A DNA stretch of 36,553 nt from Alphaproteobacteria bacterium (GCA_029978325.1 JAPOJR010000016.1:1-36553); one strand, 5' to 3'. Numbered from the stretch's first letter, positions 28,326 through 36,553 are shown. Program-made: numbers and translations. The notes: generated by a model from the sequence alone, not told the origin.

Positions 28326-28340
28326 TACGGGTTACCCGTA
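28326..28340. promoter_or_regulatory. Palindromic candidate operator of brnTA
   Basis: A perfect 15-bp palindrome, TACGGGT-T-ACCCGTA, ends 4 nt before the brnT start codon. On the minus strand it lies between a TTGAAT and a TATATC, a plausible repressor position, although such a promoter would start transcription inside brnT. Binding by the HTH antitoxin is an inference. Confidence 0.55.
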
Positions 28341-28379
28341 GTTATTCAAGGGCGGCAAGCACTACATCACGCTCCAACA

Positions 28380-29615
28380 TCACCCATCCCGCAACAACGC
28401 CTCCCGCCAGACGGCCGCAATCGTGACCGTTGCCACTACGCCGATACCGCAGTACAACAGCACCATGTTCACATAGCCGGCGTTCTCCACCAGCCAGCCG
28501 CCGAGCGCGAGGCCTATCGGCAGGCCATAGACCGCCAGCATCCTCACCCCCATGATCCGCCCGCGCATCACCGGGCCAGCGGCGTCCAGCAGGGCGATGG
28601 ACATGGTCAGCATGGAGATGCCTTGCGAAAAACCGATCAGGAACAGCAGCACATAGGCCTGCCACACCTCCGTCGCGAAACCGAAGCCGGTCAGCAACAG
28701 GTACCAGACCACGATATAGCCGACGATATTGCGCCCGCGCCGCTTCGGCCCGCCGGTCACCGCGATCACCAGAGAGCCCAGCAGTGCGCCGAGCCCGAAC
28801 ATCGCCATCATCTGGCCAAGGCCGGTCTCGGTCAGGCCGAAAACCTCCTTCGCCGCGAACGGCAGCACGCCCATGTTGATCGGGAAGGCGCAGAAATTCA
28901 CCAGGAAGGCATAGAACATGAGCGCCTTGATACGCGGCGTCTTCCAGGTGAAGACGAGGCCGTCCTTCACCTCCCGCACGATCTTGAAGGGCTGGCCGTC
29001 ACGGTCCGGCTTGACGCGGCTGGTGCCAAGCGTCAGCAGCAGGCTGAGCGAATAGAACGCCACCACCCCGATATAGGCATATCCCAGGCCGACAGTCGCA
29101 AACAGCCCCGCGCCGGCCATTGCGCCGGCGATACGGGCGCTGTCCATGGTCATACGGCTGAGGCCCATGGCGGAGCCAAGCAGGTTAGAGCTCATGGTGT
29201 CGCCGATCATGGAATTGCGCATGACCAGGTCGGAAGGCCGGATCAGGCCCGTCAGCAGCGCAACGCCGAAAACGATCTCCGGCGTCAGCGTCCCCGTTAT
29301 CCCTGTCACCATCAGGATGCTGGCGAGCATGGCATAACACGCGCGCAGGCAGCACAGCACCGCACGCCGTCCCGCCCGGTCGGCAATGCTGCCAATGGCC
29401 GGCGCCAGCAACGTACCGATGAACTGGAGCGAGGCGAAAAGGGTCAGCATCACGACCGACTCGGTCGCAACCAGAATGTACCAGTTCAGGATCAGCGTCT
29501 CCATCTCCTGCGCCCACGAGGTCATCAGATCCGCCGGCCATTGGAAGCGGAAGCTGCGGACCTGGAACGGCGCAAGGAGGGAGCGGCGGGCGGGGGCGGA
29601 TGCAGGGGCAGTCAC
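28380..29615 (-). CDS. Major facilitator superfamily transporter
   Basis: This 411-residue polytopic membrane protein has about 12 hydrophobic segments, resembling MFS_3 (enterobactin exporter-like) efflux permeases. SFRFQWPADLMTSWAQEMETLILNWYILVATESVVMLTLFASLQFIGTLLAPAIGSIADRAGRRAVLCCLR covers helices 1-3 and the family loop motif DRAGRR. GLGALLGSLVIAV and MRGRIMGVRMLAVYGLPIGLALGGWL mark the second half. The start is taken as GTG 29615, where homology begins. The frame stays open much further upstream, but that part is antisense to the next gene and not protein-like. The substrate is unknown. It runs toward brnTA on the same strand. Confidence 0.85.
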   Translation of the reverse strand: MTAPASAPARRSLLAPFQVRSFRFQWPADLMTSWAQEMETLILNWYILVATESVVMLTLFASLQFIGTLLAPAIGSIADRAGRRAVLCCLRACYAMLASILMVTGITGTLTPEIVFGVALLTGLIRPSDLVMRNSMIGDTMSSNLLGSAMGLSRMTMDSARIAGAMAGAGLFATVGLGYAYIGVVAFYSLSLLLTLGTSRVKPDRDGQPFKIVREVKDGLVFTWKTPRIKALMFYAFLVNFCAFPINMGVLPFAAKEVFGLTETGLGQMMAMFGLGALLGSLVIAVTGGPKRRGRNIVGYIVVWYLLLTGFGFATEVWQAYVLLFLIGFSQGISMLTMSIALLDAAGPVMRGRIMGVRMLAVYGLPIGLALGGWLVENAGYVNMVLLYCGIGVVATVTIAAVWREALLRDG

Positions 29616-29741
29616 GGAACGGAGACGCCAGGGCTTTCTCTGGTCAAAGGCAAGGCATAAGCTTAGGACGAAGGCAGTGGGAAGCGCGAGCCCAAAGCGC
29701 CATCCCCATCCAATTTTTCCGATTAGCCCGTCCGAGTTCCC

Positions 29742-30542
29742 ATGGAAGACCTGATTGCGCTCGCCTGGAAGGCCGGCATCGCCTCCGGTGTGCTGATGCT
29801 GGTGGTGCTGGCGGGCCAGCGCGCCGGGCCGGTCCTGGCCAGCATCGCCATGACCTACCCCTTCAACTCCGGCACCGGCTTCTCCCTGATGATGTTCGAG
29901 CGCTCGGACGCCTTCATGGCGGAGGCCGGAGTGGCTGCGTTCGCGCTGACCGGCGGTGTCTTCGCCTTCATGGTCGGCTATGCACGGGCGACGGTGCTGG
30001 GTGGCTTCTTCAAGCCGTGGTGCGTCGGCATCGCGGCCTGGCTGGGCGTCGGCGCGGTGTCCGTGGCCTTCCCCATGACCTGGCCCCTCGCAGTGGCGCT
30101 GGCGGCGGCGGGCGTGCTGGCTGCCTTGCTGCTGATGCGGAAGCCGAAGGCCCCGCCCGTCCGTCCCGGCGCCGGAGTCGGTACCTGGCAGGCGACGGTG
30201 GCGCGCGCCGTGATGGGCGGCGCCATCATCGGCACGGTGGCGGTCTATTCCAAGCTGCTTGGCCCCATCGTCTCCGGCATGGCGCTGGCCTTCCCGATCA
30301 TGATGAGCGCCTCGCTCTGGATCCTGCACCGCCGCTTTGGCGAGGCGTTTGCAGTGGAGACCATCTACCGTTCGCGGTGGGCACTGGCGTCCTATTCCAG
30401 CTTTGTCTTTTGTGTCGGGCTATTGTCCGCCGAAATTGGTGGAATCCCGGCGGTATTAACAGGTGCGACCGTCGCCGCGGCCGTATCCTATGGCGTATTC
30501 AGAGTGAACCGCCCGCCACGTGTCCGCAGGCTTAATCGCTGA
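29742..30542 (+). CDS. Membrane protein with two related halves, function unknown
   Basis: This 266-residue protein has about 8 hydrophobic segments. Its halves look like an internal duplication. In the first half [51 protein letters not shown] (near residues 11-61) aligns with the second-half [51 protein letters not shown] (near residues 156-206). Shared positions include Gly-Pro, Ala-Phe/Tyr-Pro and the charged end. The pattern recalls small GlpM-type membrane proteins, but I cannot assign a family. It is divergent from the MFS gene (126-nt gap), and its 3' end overlaps the convergent glutaminase by 11 nt. Confidence 0.75.
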   Translation: MEDLIALAWKAGIASGVLMLVVLAGQRAGPVLASIAMTYPFNSGTGFSLMMFERSDAFMAEAGVAAFALTGGVFAFMVGYARATVLGGFFKPWCVGIAAWLGVGAVSVAFPMTWPLAVALAAAGVLAALLLMRKPKAPPVRPGAGVGTWQATVARAVMGGAIIGTVAVYSKLLGPIVSGMALAFPIMMSASLWILHRRFGEAFAVETIYRSRWALASYSSFVFCVGLLSAEIGGIPAVLTGATVAAAVSYGVFRVNRPPRVRRLNR

Positions 30543-31518
30543 GCGGCCCGAACACCGACCAGCCGGTGGCCCGGGCGAATTCCCGGAAGGCCAGGGTGGC
30601 CATCAGGGAGTTGCCTTTCGCGCTCAGGCCGGGGCTCCAGGCCGCGATGGATGCCCGGCCTGGAACGATCCCCAAAATACCGCCGCCGACACCGCTTTTC
30701 CCTGGAATGCCAACCTGAAAGGCGAACTCGCCCGACGCATCGTAATGGCCGCAGGTCATCATCAGCGCGGTGATCCGCCGGACGCGTCGGGAGGAGACGA
30801 TGGGTGCGCCACCGTCCTGGAGGGCATTGCCTTGCACCAGGAACCGGCCGGCCAACGCCAACTGCCGGCAACTCATGGCGATGGCGCATTGGTTGAAATA
30901 CACCTCCAGCACGTCTTCGACGTCGTGGGTGATATTGCCTTCCGCCTTCATGAAATTGGCGAGCGCGCGATTGCGGTCGCCGGTTCTGCGTTCCGATTCG
31001 GCAACGGCCTCGTCGATAGCGATGGTGTCGTCGCCCGTGGCCCGCCGCATAAAGTCCAGGATGTTGGCTATCGCCTCTGCCGGCGTACGATTGCCCAGCA
31101 GGATATCGGCTATGACGATGGCCCCGGCGTTGATGAACGGATTGCGCGGCAGGCCGTGTTCGTGCTCCAGCTGAACGATGGAGTTGAACGCGTTGCCCGA
31201 GGCCTCGCGCCCAACCCGTCGCCATACCCGGGTGCCAATTTCCTGCAGCGCCATCGCCAATGTAAACACTTTGGAAACGCTCTGGATCGAGAACTCAACG
31301 TCTGCATCGCCGGCGACAACGGTGGGCCCGGCCGTCGGCACGACCGCCATGCCAAAGCTGTTCAGGTCAGCCTTGGCAAGCTCTGGGATATAGGTGGCGA
31401 CATGGCCCCGCTCGGTCTCATCAGCGATGCGGTCGACGATATCGTCGATGATCCTTTGCAAATCCAACGGCGGCGCGGACTGGTTAATGGTCAAACTGGT
31501 TGGCGCGTCGTCGTTCAT
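30532..31518 (-). CDS. glsA: Glutaminase (serine-dependent, GlsA family)
   Basis: This 328-residue cytoplasmic amidohydrolase converts L-glutamine to glutamate and ammonia. It has the beta-lactamase-like fold. The catalytic Ser-x-x-Lys is S80/K83 in [30 protein letters not shown] near residue 122 is the next conserved block. [39 protein letters not shown] holds the catalytic Tyr region. The C-terminal [25 protein letters not shown] is a family hallmark. The length is slightly above the usual about 308 residues because of the N terminus. Its 3' end overlaps the convergent membrane-protein gene by 11 nt. It appears monocistronic. Confidence 0.95.
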   Translation of the reverse strand: MNDDAPTSLTINQSAPPLDLQRIIDDIVDRIADETERGHVATYIPELAKADLNSFGMAVVPTAGPTVVAGDADVEFSIQSVSKVFTLAMALQEIGTRVWRRVGREASGNAFNSIVQLEHEHGLPRNPFINAGAIVIADILLGNRTPAEAIANILDFMRRATGDDTIAIDEAVAESERRTGDRNRALANFMKAEGNITHDVEDVLEVYFNQCAIAMSCRQLALAGRFLVQGNALQDGGAPIVSSRRVRRITALMMTCGHYDASGEFAFQVGIPGKSGVGGGILGIVPGRASIAAWSPGLSAKGNSLMATLAFREFARATGWSVFGPLSD

Positions 31519-31706
31519 TGGAGCGTTCCCGGGTGACTCGCCCTGCCGGCGTGCTGCCTAGCGGGCGATTTTTGTGAATTTTGACTGCGGCAGTCTAGCA
31601 CCGGCCGGCATTTGCTGGCGAGCGGACACTTGGAAAATTGTGGGCAATGCACCGTCAAGGGCTTAGGCTGGAGTCAATACCGCCTTCGCTAGGGAAACAT
31701 GTCCAG

Positions 31707-33299
31707 ATGCAAGCCGATTATGTCATCGTCGGCGCCGGCTCTGCCGGCTGCGTGCTCGCCAATCGTTTGAGCAAGGGCGGCGCCAGCGTCGTGCTGCTGG
31801 AGGCCGGGCCGCCGGACCGCAACCCGATGATCCATATTCCCGCCGGCGTGTTGAAACTGCTGGCGCATCCGGTCATAAACTGGAACTACCAGACAGAGCC
31901 GGAGGCGGCGACGGGCAACCGCTCGCTGCACTGGCCGCGCGGCAAGACCCTGGGCGGTTCGTCCTCGATCAACGGCATGCTGTTCGTGCGCGGCAATCCC
32001 TCCGACTTTGACGGCTGGGCCCAGATGGGCGCGCGCGGCTGGAGCTATGACGAATGCCTGCCCTACTTCAAGTCCATGGAGAGCTATCCCATGGGCGACA
32101 GCAAATACCGCGGCAAGGGCGGGCCGCTGCAGATCGACGACTACCGCACCACGCTGCCTTTGACCCATATGTTTGTCGAGGCGGCCCAGCAGGCCGGGCA
32201 TCCGAAGGTCAAGGACCTGTCCGGCGAAAAACCGGCGGAGGGCGTCGGCTACAGCCAGATGAGCCGGATTGGCCGCCGCCGCGGCTCAACCGCGCAAACC
32301 TTCCTGGCGGAGGCGAAAAAGCGCCCGAACTTGACGATCGAAACCGAAGCCTACGCCACCAGGTTGACCTTCGAAGGCAAGCGCTGCACCGGCGTTTGGA
32401 TACGGCAGAAAGGCCGGGACCGGCACATCGGGGCGGCGCGCGAGGTGATCGTCTCGGGCGGCACCATCAACTCGCCGCACCTGCTGCATGTCTCCGGCGT
32501 CGGGCCGGCGGATCACTTGCGCGAGATCGGCGTCGATCTGGTGCACGACCTGCCCGGCGTCGGCCGGAACCTGTCGGACCATTACACCGTCCGCGTGTCG
32601 CGGCGCGCCAAGAATACCCGCAGCATCAATGAACTCTCGCGGTTTCCCGGTGTCGTGCCGGAGGTGGTCAAGTGGGTGGTCAAGGGCAACGGCGCGCTGA
32701 CCTTCGGCGTGTCATCGGCGCAATGCTACACCTATAGCCGCGAGGGCCTCGCCGCGCCGGATATTCAGTTGCTGTTCACGCCCGCCAGCTATGACAACAA
32801 TGTTTTCGGCGTGCTGGAAAAGAAACCCGGCGCCACCATCGCTATCTCCATTGCCCGCCCTGGCAGCCGCGGTGAGATCATGGCGGTCTCGAACGATCCG
32901 TTCGTGCGCCCGGCGATCCGCCCGAATTTTCTGTCGGACCCGGATGATATGCGCATCTCGAAAGAAGGAATCCGGCAGGCGCGCGAGATTTTTGCCCAGC
33001 CGGCGTTTGCCCAACACTTGGTTGAGGAAACCTCGCCCGGTCCGGACATTGAGTCTGAGGCGGCGCTGGAAAAATTCATCCGCGAAACCGGGCGCACGAT
33101 CTATCACTGCGTCGGCACCTGCAAAATGGGTGAGGACCCGATGGCTGTGGTCGATTCGCGCCTGCGCGTCCACGGCATGCAGGGCCTGCGCGTCGTCGAT
33201 GCCAGCATCATGCCGACGGTAACGACGGGCAATACGAATGCGCCGACCATCATGATCGCGGAGAAGGCCAGCGCGATGATATTGGAGGATGCGGCCTAG
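31707..33299 (+). CDS. GMC-family FAD oxidoreductase (choline/alcohol dehydrogenase-like)
   Basis: This 530-residue FAD enzyme oxidises an alcohol. The dinucleotide motif [19 protein letters not shown] is at residues 4-22. GMC signature 1 is [27 protein letters not shown] near residue 80. Signature 2 is [19 protein letters not shown] near residue 250. The catalytic His is H467 in [10 protein letters not shown], with the C-terminal [18 protein letters not shown]. The ATG at 31707 places the FAD motif at the very N terminus as usual and has AGGGAAAC upstream; the ATG at 31638 would add 23 residues. It lies 12 nt upstream of lrgA, so the three genes may form an operon. The alcohol substrate is unknown. 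Confidence 0.93.
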   Translation: MQADYVIVGAGSAGCVLANRLSKGGASVVLLEAGPPDRNPMIHIPAGVLKLLAHPVINWNYQTEPEAATGNRSLHWPRGKTLGGSSSINGMLFVRGNPSDFDGWAQMGARGWSYDECLPYFKSMESYPMGDSKYRGKGGPLQIDDYRTTLPLTHMFVEAAQQAGHPKVKDLSGEKPAEGVGYSQMSRIGRRRGSTAQTFLAEAKKRPNLTIETEAYATRLTFEGKRCTGVWIRQKGRDRHIGAAREVIVSGGTINSPHLLHVSGVGPADHLREIGVDLVHDLPGVGRNLSDHYTVRVSRRAKNTRSINELSRFPGVVPEVVKWVVKGNGALTFGVSSAQCYTYSREGLAAPDIQLLFTPASYDNNVFGVLEKKPGATIAISIARPGSRGEIMAVSNDPFVRPAIRPNFLSDPDDMRISKEGIRQAREIFAQPAFAQHLVEETSPGPDIESEAALEKFIRETGRTIYHCVGTCKMGEDPMAVVDSRLRVHGMQGLRVVDASIMPTVTTGNTNAPTIMIAEKASAMILEDAA

Positions 33300-33311
33300 G
33301 GGGTAGGGCCA

Positions 33312-33671
33312 GTGCTCGGGTGGCTGACCGTCATTTTCTGTTGCCAACTGGCGGGGGAGCTGGCGGTGACCGGGCTGGGTCTGCCTGTGCCGGGGCCGGT
33401 CGTTGGCATGGCCCTTCTGTTCTGCGGTCTGCTGCTGCGCAAAGGCATTCCGGCCGATTTGGGCAAGGTCGGCGATGCGCTGATCGGCAATCTGTCGCTT
33501 TGCTTCGTGCCGGCCGGTGTCGGCGTCATGCTGCACGCGGACCTGATCGGGGCCGACTGGCTGCCGATCTCTGTCGCTCTACTGGCAAGCACGTTGCTGG
33601 CGGTCGCCGTCACGGGCCTGCTGATGCAGTATCTCAGCCGCGCAAAGCAGGCGGGGAAGGAGGGTGACTGA
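33312..33671 (+). CDS. lrgA: CidA/LrgA family membrane protein
   Basis: This 119-residue inner-membrane protein has about four hydrophobic segments. FCCQLAGELAVTGLGLPVPGPVVGMALLFCGLLLRKGI near residues 9-46 is the LrgA/CidA family block, and SLCFVPAGVGVMLHADLI near residue 73 is the second. The family is described as holin-like or, in recent work, as a pyruvate or metabolite carrier partner of LrgB. A GTG start is used, with AGGGGG 8 nt upstream overlapping the GMC stop. The stop overlaps the lrgB ATG, so the pair is translationally coupled. Confidence 0.88.
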   Translation: MLGWLTVIFCCQLAGELAVTGLGLPVPGPVVGMALLFCGLLLRKGIPADLGKVGDALIGNLSLCFVPAGVGVMLHADLIGADWLPISVALLASTLLAVAVTGLLMQYLSRAKQAGKEGD

Positions 33672-34393
33672 TGGCCGACCTGCGCGATATCTGGGTTTAT
33701 CTGAGCGCCAGTCCGCTGCTGCATCTGACGCTGACATTGGTGGCATTCCAGGCCGGAGCCTGGCTTTACAAACGTGGTGGCCTGAACCCGCTGCTTAACC
33801 CTGTCATGATCGCCGTGGTGTTGATCGTGGCGGTGCTGGTTCTGACCGCGACGCCCTATCCGGCCTACTTCGATGGCGCGCAGTTCGTGCACTTTTTGCT
33901 GGGTCCGGCGACGGTGGCCCTGGCGATTCCGCTGTATCGGCAGTTCGAGAAAGTACGCCGCTCGGCCCTGGCCATTCTGGTCAGTCTGCTGTGCGGCTCG
34001 GCGACGGCGGCGGTCTCTGCAGTGGCGATCGGTTGGTTGTTGCAGGGCTCGAACGATGCGCTGATCGCGATCGCGCCGAAATCGGTGACAGCGCCGGTCG
34101 CCATGGGCATTACCGAGCAATTGGGCGGCCTGCCGTCGTTGACCGCCGTGCTGGTGATCGTTACCGGCATCACCGGCGCGATGCTGGGACCGCATGTCTT
34201 GAAGTTGGTCGGAGTCAAGGATTGGGCGGCGCACGGCCTTGCCATTGGCACCGCCAGCCACGGCATAGGCACGGCCCGGGCGATGCAGGTGAACGAGACA
34301 GCGGGTGCATTTGCCGGTCTCGCCATGGGGCTGAATGCGCTGGCGACGGCCTTGCTGCTGCCATTGATTTGGCGGCTGGTATTCGGTGGCTGA
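33671..34393 (+). CDS. lrgB: LrgB-family membrane protein
   Basis: This is a 240-residue inner-membrane protein with about 7 hydrophobic segments. WLYKRGGLNPLLNPVMIAVVLIVAVLV and FVHFLLGPATVALAIPLYRQFEKVRR near residues 27-95 are the LrgB/YohK hallmarks. IAPKSVTAPVAMGITEQLGGLPSLTAVLVIVTGITGAMLGP and the C-terminal HGLAIGTASHGIGTARAMQVNETAGAFAGLAMGLNAL complete the family. It works with LrgA in murein hydrolase control or small-acid transport. A GGAGGG site precedes the ATG inside the end of lrgA. It is the last gene of the GMC-lrgA-lrgB run. Confidence 0.93.
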   Translation: MADLRDIWVYLSASPLLHLTLTLVAFQAGAWLYKRGGLNPLLNPVMIAVVLIVAVLVLTATPYPAYFDGAQFVHFLLGPATVALAIPLYRQFEKVRRSALAILVSLLCGSATAAVSAVAIGWLLQGSNDALIAIAPKSVTAPVAMGITEQLGGLPSLTAVLVIVTGITGAMLGPHVLKLVGVKDWAAHGLAIGTASHGIGTARAMQVNETAGAFAGLAMGLNALATALLLPLIWRLVFGG

Positions 34394-34395
34394 GA

Positions 34396-34429
34396 AAAGT
34401 CCGGCCCGGCGGGAGACCACCGGGCCGGA
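34396..34429. terminator. Terminator between convergent lrgB and rhodanese genes
   Basis: A 10-bp GC stem (TCCGGCCCGG at 34400-34409 with CCGGGCCGGA at 34420-34429) has a 10-nt loop. Read on the minus strand it is followed by CTTTTC, so it best serves the rhodanese gene. The plus-strand tail TTGATGGG is weak. Confidence 0.7.
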
Positions 34430-34437
34430 TTGATGGG

Positions 34438-34842
34438 TTAGTCTTTCTTCGGCCGTTCCTGCACTGGGCCGCCGGCTTTCTTCCAGCCGGTCAGGCCGCC
34501 TTCGATATGGGAGACATTCTCCATCCCCATCTCCGTCAGGCGGTCGGTGGCCAATGCCGAGCGCCAGGCGCTGGCGCAATAGAGCAAATACTGCTTGCTC
34601 TCATCGTTCAGGTTCGAGCGGAAATACGGGCTGTCCGGATCCACCCAGAACTCCAGCATGCCGCGCGGCGCATGGGTCGCGCCGGTAATCATGCCGTCGC
34701 GCTCCAATTCCCGCACGTCGCGGATATCGACGAAGACGACGTCGTCGCGACCATGCATCTTCATCGCCTCGTCGACCGACACGGTCTTGATGCGTTTATT
34801 GGCTTCTTCAAGCAGTTGCTTGATGCCTTTTTTCATCGCCAT
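34438..34842 (-). CDS. Rhodanese-like domain protein
   Basis: This 134-residue single-domain protein is of the rhodanese/Cdc25 fold. VSVDEAMKMHGRDDVVFVDIRDVRELERDGMITGATHAPRGMLEFW (near residues 21-66) is the conserved N-terminal region. The active-site loop is LYCASAWRSALATDRL, with catalytic Cys89. IEGGLTGWKKAGGPV is the family C terminus. It could carry persulfide sulfur, but the substrate is unknown. GAGGAG lies 8 nt before the ATG at 34842. It follows the TRAP large permease gene by 24 nt on the same strand and is probably co-transcribed with it, which is an unexplained pairing. Confidence 0.9.
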   Translation of the reverse strand: MAMKKGIKQLLEEANKRIKTVSVDEAMKMHGRDDVVFVDIRDVRELERDGMITGATHAPRGMLEFWVDPDSPYFRSNLNDESKQYLLYCASAWRSALATDRLTEMGMENVSHIEGGLTGWKKAGGPVQERPKKD

Positions 34843-34866
34843 CAGCGATACTCCTCAGTTGATATT

Positions 34867-36231
34867 CTAGCCATTGAACATCTGGTTTGGCAGCCAGAGT
34901 ACAATACCTGGGAAGGCGACAAACAACGCAACCGTCAGCACGTCGCAGACAAAGAACCACCAGATACCCTTGAAAATATCCAGCAGCGGAATGTCCGGGC
35001 GTACGCCGGCGACAACAAAGCAGTTCAGGCCAATCGGCGGCGTGATCAGGCAGATTTCCACCATCTTCACCACGATAATGCCGAACCAGATTGCATCGAA
35101 GCCCAGCGACAGGATTACCGGCTGCACCAACGGCAGGGTCAGCAGCAGCATGCCGATCGCATCCATGAACATGCCAAGGACTGCATACATCAGCAGGATG
35201 ATCAGCAGGATCCAGTAGCGGTTCATGTCGAGGCCGACCACCAGTCCCTCGATCTCCGACGGCAACTGCGAGAAGCCGAGGAAGCGGACTAGGATCAGGA
35301 TGCCCCAGATGATCGTGATGATCATCACGGCCGTGCGGGCGCTCTCGGTCAGGCCATGCAGGAATTGCTTCCAGGTCATGCCGTGCGACAGGGCCAGGCA
35401 GAAGATCACGAACGCACCGACCGCACCGGATTCCGTCGGTGTCATCCAGCCGGTGTAGACACCGCCCATGATGATGCAGACCACCGCGATGATGCCCCAC
35501 ATCTGGCCGAGCGACTTGATCTTGGTGGCCCAATCGGCGCTGACCGTCGGGCCGGCAAGTTCCGGCTTCAACTTCACGCGGATCCAGATTGAGAAGGCGT
35601 AGATGATCGCGGACACGATGCCCGGGATGAAACCGGCCAGCAGCAGACGTCCAACAGACTCTTCTACGATGATGGCGTAGATGACCAGGATGCCAGACGG
35701 CGGGATCAGCGAGGCGAGTGTTCCACCCGCCGCGACCACACCGGCGGCAAAGCCAGGCTTGTAGCCGTAGCGCAGCATCTCCGGAATGGCGATGCGGCTG
35801 AACACGGCCGCCGTCGCGGTAGATGCGCCGGAGACGGCGGCGAATGCGGCGGTGGCAAACACGGTCGCGATGGCCAGGCCGCCCTGGAAGCCGCCGAACC
35901 ACATGCGCATGCTGTAGAATGCGCCTTGGGTCAGGCGGGCATGGAACGCCATGTAGCCGATGAGGATGAACATCGGCAGCACGCTGAGCGAGTAGTGTGC
36001 CAGTTCTGCGAACGGCACAATGCCAGCAATGCCGATCCCAGGTTCGAAGCCAGCCAGGAAGGCATCCCAAAGCGTGCCTTCACCAGCTGGGACGCGCGTG
36101 ATGCCGATGGACATGACCAGGCCCAAAAGGCCGATCAGGGCGCCCGCGTAAGCGACGTGCATGCCGATAACGACAAGCACAGCCAGGGCAATGACGCCAG
36201 TAATACCAAGCGTAAGCGGTTCTACTAGCAT
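34867..36231 (-). CDS. dctM: TRAP transporter large permease subunit (DctM)
   Basis: This 454-residue inner-membrane protein has about 12 hydrophobic segments and is the large subunit of a tripartite ATP-independent periplasmic transporter. LPMFILIGYMAFHARLTQGAFYSMRMWFGGFQGGLAIATVFATAAFAAVSGASTATAA near residues 84-140 and MLRYGYKPGFAAGVVAAGGTLASLIPPSGILVIYAII are DctM hallmarks. GVYTGWMTPTESGAVGAF and EICLITPPIGLNCFVVAG follow. It drives solute uptake with a Na+ or H+ gradient together with DctP and DctQ, neither of which is intact in the window. The ATG directly abuts the upstream ORF's TAA. The substrate class is unknown, probably a carboxylate. Confidence 0.95.
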   Translation of the reverse strand: MLVEPLTLGITGVIALAVLVVIGMHVAYAGALIGLLGLVMSIGITRVPAGEGTLWDAFLAGFEPGIGIAGIVPFAELAHYSLSVLPMFILIGYMAFHARLTQGAFYSMRMWFGGFQGGLAIATVFATAAFAAVSGASTATAAVFSRIAIPEMLRYGYKPGFAAGVVAAGGTLASLIPPSGILVIYAIIVEESVGRLLLAGFIPGIVSAIIYAFSIWIRVKLKPELAGPTVSADWATKIKSLGQMWGIIAVVCIIMGGVYTGWMTPTESGAVGAFVIFCLALSHGMTWKQFLHGLTESARTAVMIITIIWGILILVRFLGFSQLPSEIEGLVVGLDMNRYWILLIILLMYAVLGMFMDAIGMLLLTLPLVQPVILSLGFDAIWFGIIVVKMVEICLITPPIGLNCFVVAGVRPDIPLLDIFKGIWWFFVCDVLTVALFVAFPGIVLWLPNQMFNG

Positions 36232-36553
36232 TTAACGGCGCTCCCCTGCGTCGCGGTCTTCACGCCGGAGTTCTTCTTCGACGTCATCATCTGTGATCGC
36301 GTCACGCGCAGCTTCAGCTTCCTGTTCGACGATCTCGCCAACCGACAGGTGACGGGTGAATCCCGCCTGGCCGGTCGCGCAGAAGCCACAGGCCATTGCG
36401 CATCCGGCCTGACTGCTCACGCACACCGTCGCCCTGTCGGGATACAGCATCAACACGGTCTCGACGCGACTTCCTCCGTCCAGCTCCCAGAGGAACTTCA
36501 CGGTGTCGCCGGAGTCGCTGACGCTCGTCGTCGTGAGATCGAGGGCGCTCGGG
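36232..36553 (-). pseudogene. Chimeric fragment: RlmN-like radical SAM segment joined to a probable DctQ tail
   Basis: The minus-strand frame enters from the window edge and stops at 36232. Its first about 77 residues (ending [14 protein letters not shown]) match RlmN 23S rRNA/tRNA methyltransferase. They include [22 protein letters not shown] and the 4Fe-4S motif CAMACGFC, with the CxxxCxxC cysteines intact. The wording resembles actinobacterial RlmN. From about 36321 the frame changes to [29 protein letters not shown], an acidic hydrophilic tail that ends right at the dctM start. That is where a small permease DctQ would end. The rest of the RlmN barrel is missing, so no functional RlmN is encoded. 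Assembly chimera at a contig end is the simplest reading. Confidence 0.7.

Noticed and set aside
28275..29660. 461-residue open frame antisense to the MFS transporter
   Set aside because: The translation is His/Gln/Arg-rich with no fold-like pattern, while the opposite strand encodes a clear 12-helix transporter.
29616..30329. Upstream extension of the MFS frame to 649 residues
   Set aside because: The added part is low-complexity and antisense to the membrane-protein gene; transporter homology begins at the GTG at 29615.
33991..35292. 433-residue plus-strand open frame across lrgB, rhodanese and dctM
   Set aside because: It crosses a terminator and is out of frame with lrgB and antisense to two well-supported genes.
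34808..36070. 420-residue alternative frame within dctM
   Set aside because: The real DctM frame has family motifs throughout; this one is Arg/His-rich without motifs.
36232..36501. Complete rlmN gene
   Set aside because: Only the radical-SAM cluster region is present; the rest of the barrel is replaced by an unrelated acidic tail.

Overview
The window reads as a GC-rich alphaproteobacterial chromosome segment, probably Rhodospirillales-like; this is inferred from protein character and no search was run. Support comes from a CIRCE-controlled groES-groEL pair, a eukaryote-like NADP isocitrate dehydrogenase of 404 residues, an elongator tRNA-Met, many tightly overlapping operons and a TRAP transporter. 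Coding density is high. No gap between genes exceeds 300 bases; the longest are about 100 to 175 bases, and nothing was recognised in them beyond the sites listed.

Layout: 1-2250 is the heat-shock chaperonin operon. 2346-3629 (minus) is an O-acetylhomoserine sulfhydrylase. 3788-6562 (minus) is an overlapping ABC importer of the cobalamin/ferric-siderophore type (ATPase, permease, binding protein), closed by a striking 22-bp inverted repeat. 6716-7381 (minus) is an alpha/beta hydrolase. 7556-12687 (plus) is a sulfur-handling operon: two cysteine desulfurases, a [2Fe-2S] ferredoxin, a TenA-like protein, the tRNA thiolase MnmA and 5-formyltetrahydrofolate cyclo-ligase. tRNA-Met(CAU) and a luciferase-like flavin oxidoreductase follow.

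14108-17086 encodes a 992-residue exported protein with an N-terminal WD40-like segment and a C-terminal caspase (C14) domain with an intact His-Cys dyad. Convergent to it is an envelope group (LysM/Ig protein, DUF1223 protein, GT39-type membrane glycosyltransferase). 20982-24762 (plus) holds a LOG-family protein, isocitrate dehydrogenase, a cyclase-family hydrolase and a fumarylacetoacetate-hydrolase-family protein. 24851-28321 (minus) holds a Bax-inhibitor-1 protein, a small secreted unknown, an HpaB-type flavin monooxygenase and a BrnT/BrnA toxin-antitoxin pair with a palindromic candidate operator.

28380-34393 holds an MFS transporter, an internally duplicated membrane protein, a glutaminase, a GMC oxidoreductase and an LrgA/LrgB pair. 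34438-36231 (minus) is a TRAP large permease followed by a rhodanese. The last about 320 bases carry an ORF that looks chimeric: an RlmN radical-SAM fragment of actinobacterial character joined in frame to what looks like the tail of the missing TRAP small permease. This suggests an assembly chimera at a contig edge or a recent recombination.

The most unusual items are the WD40-caspase protein, the chimeric right end, the TenA gene inside a sulfur-transfer operon, and the BrnTA operator palindrome.
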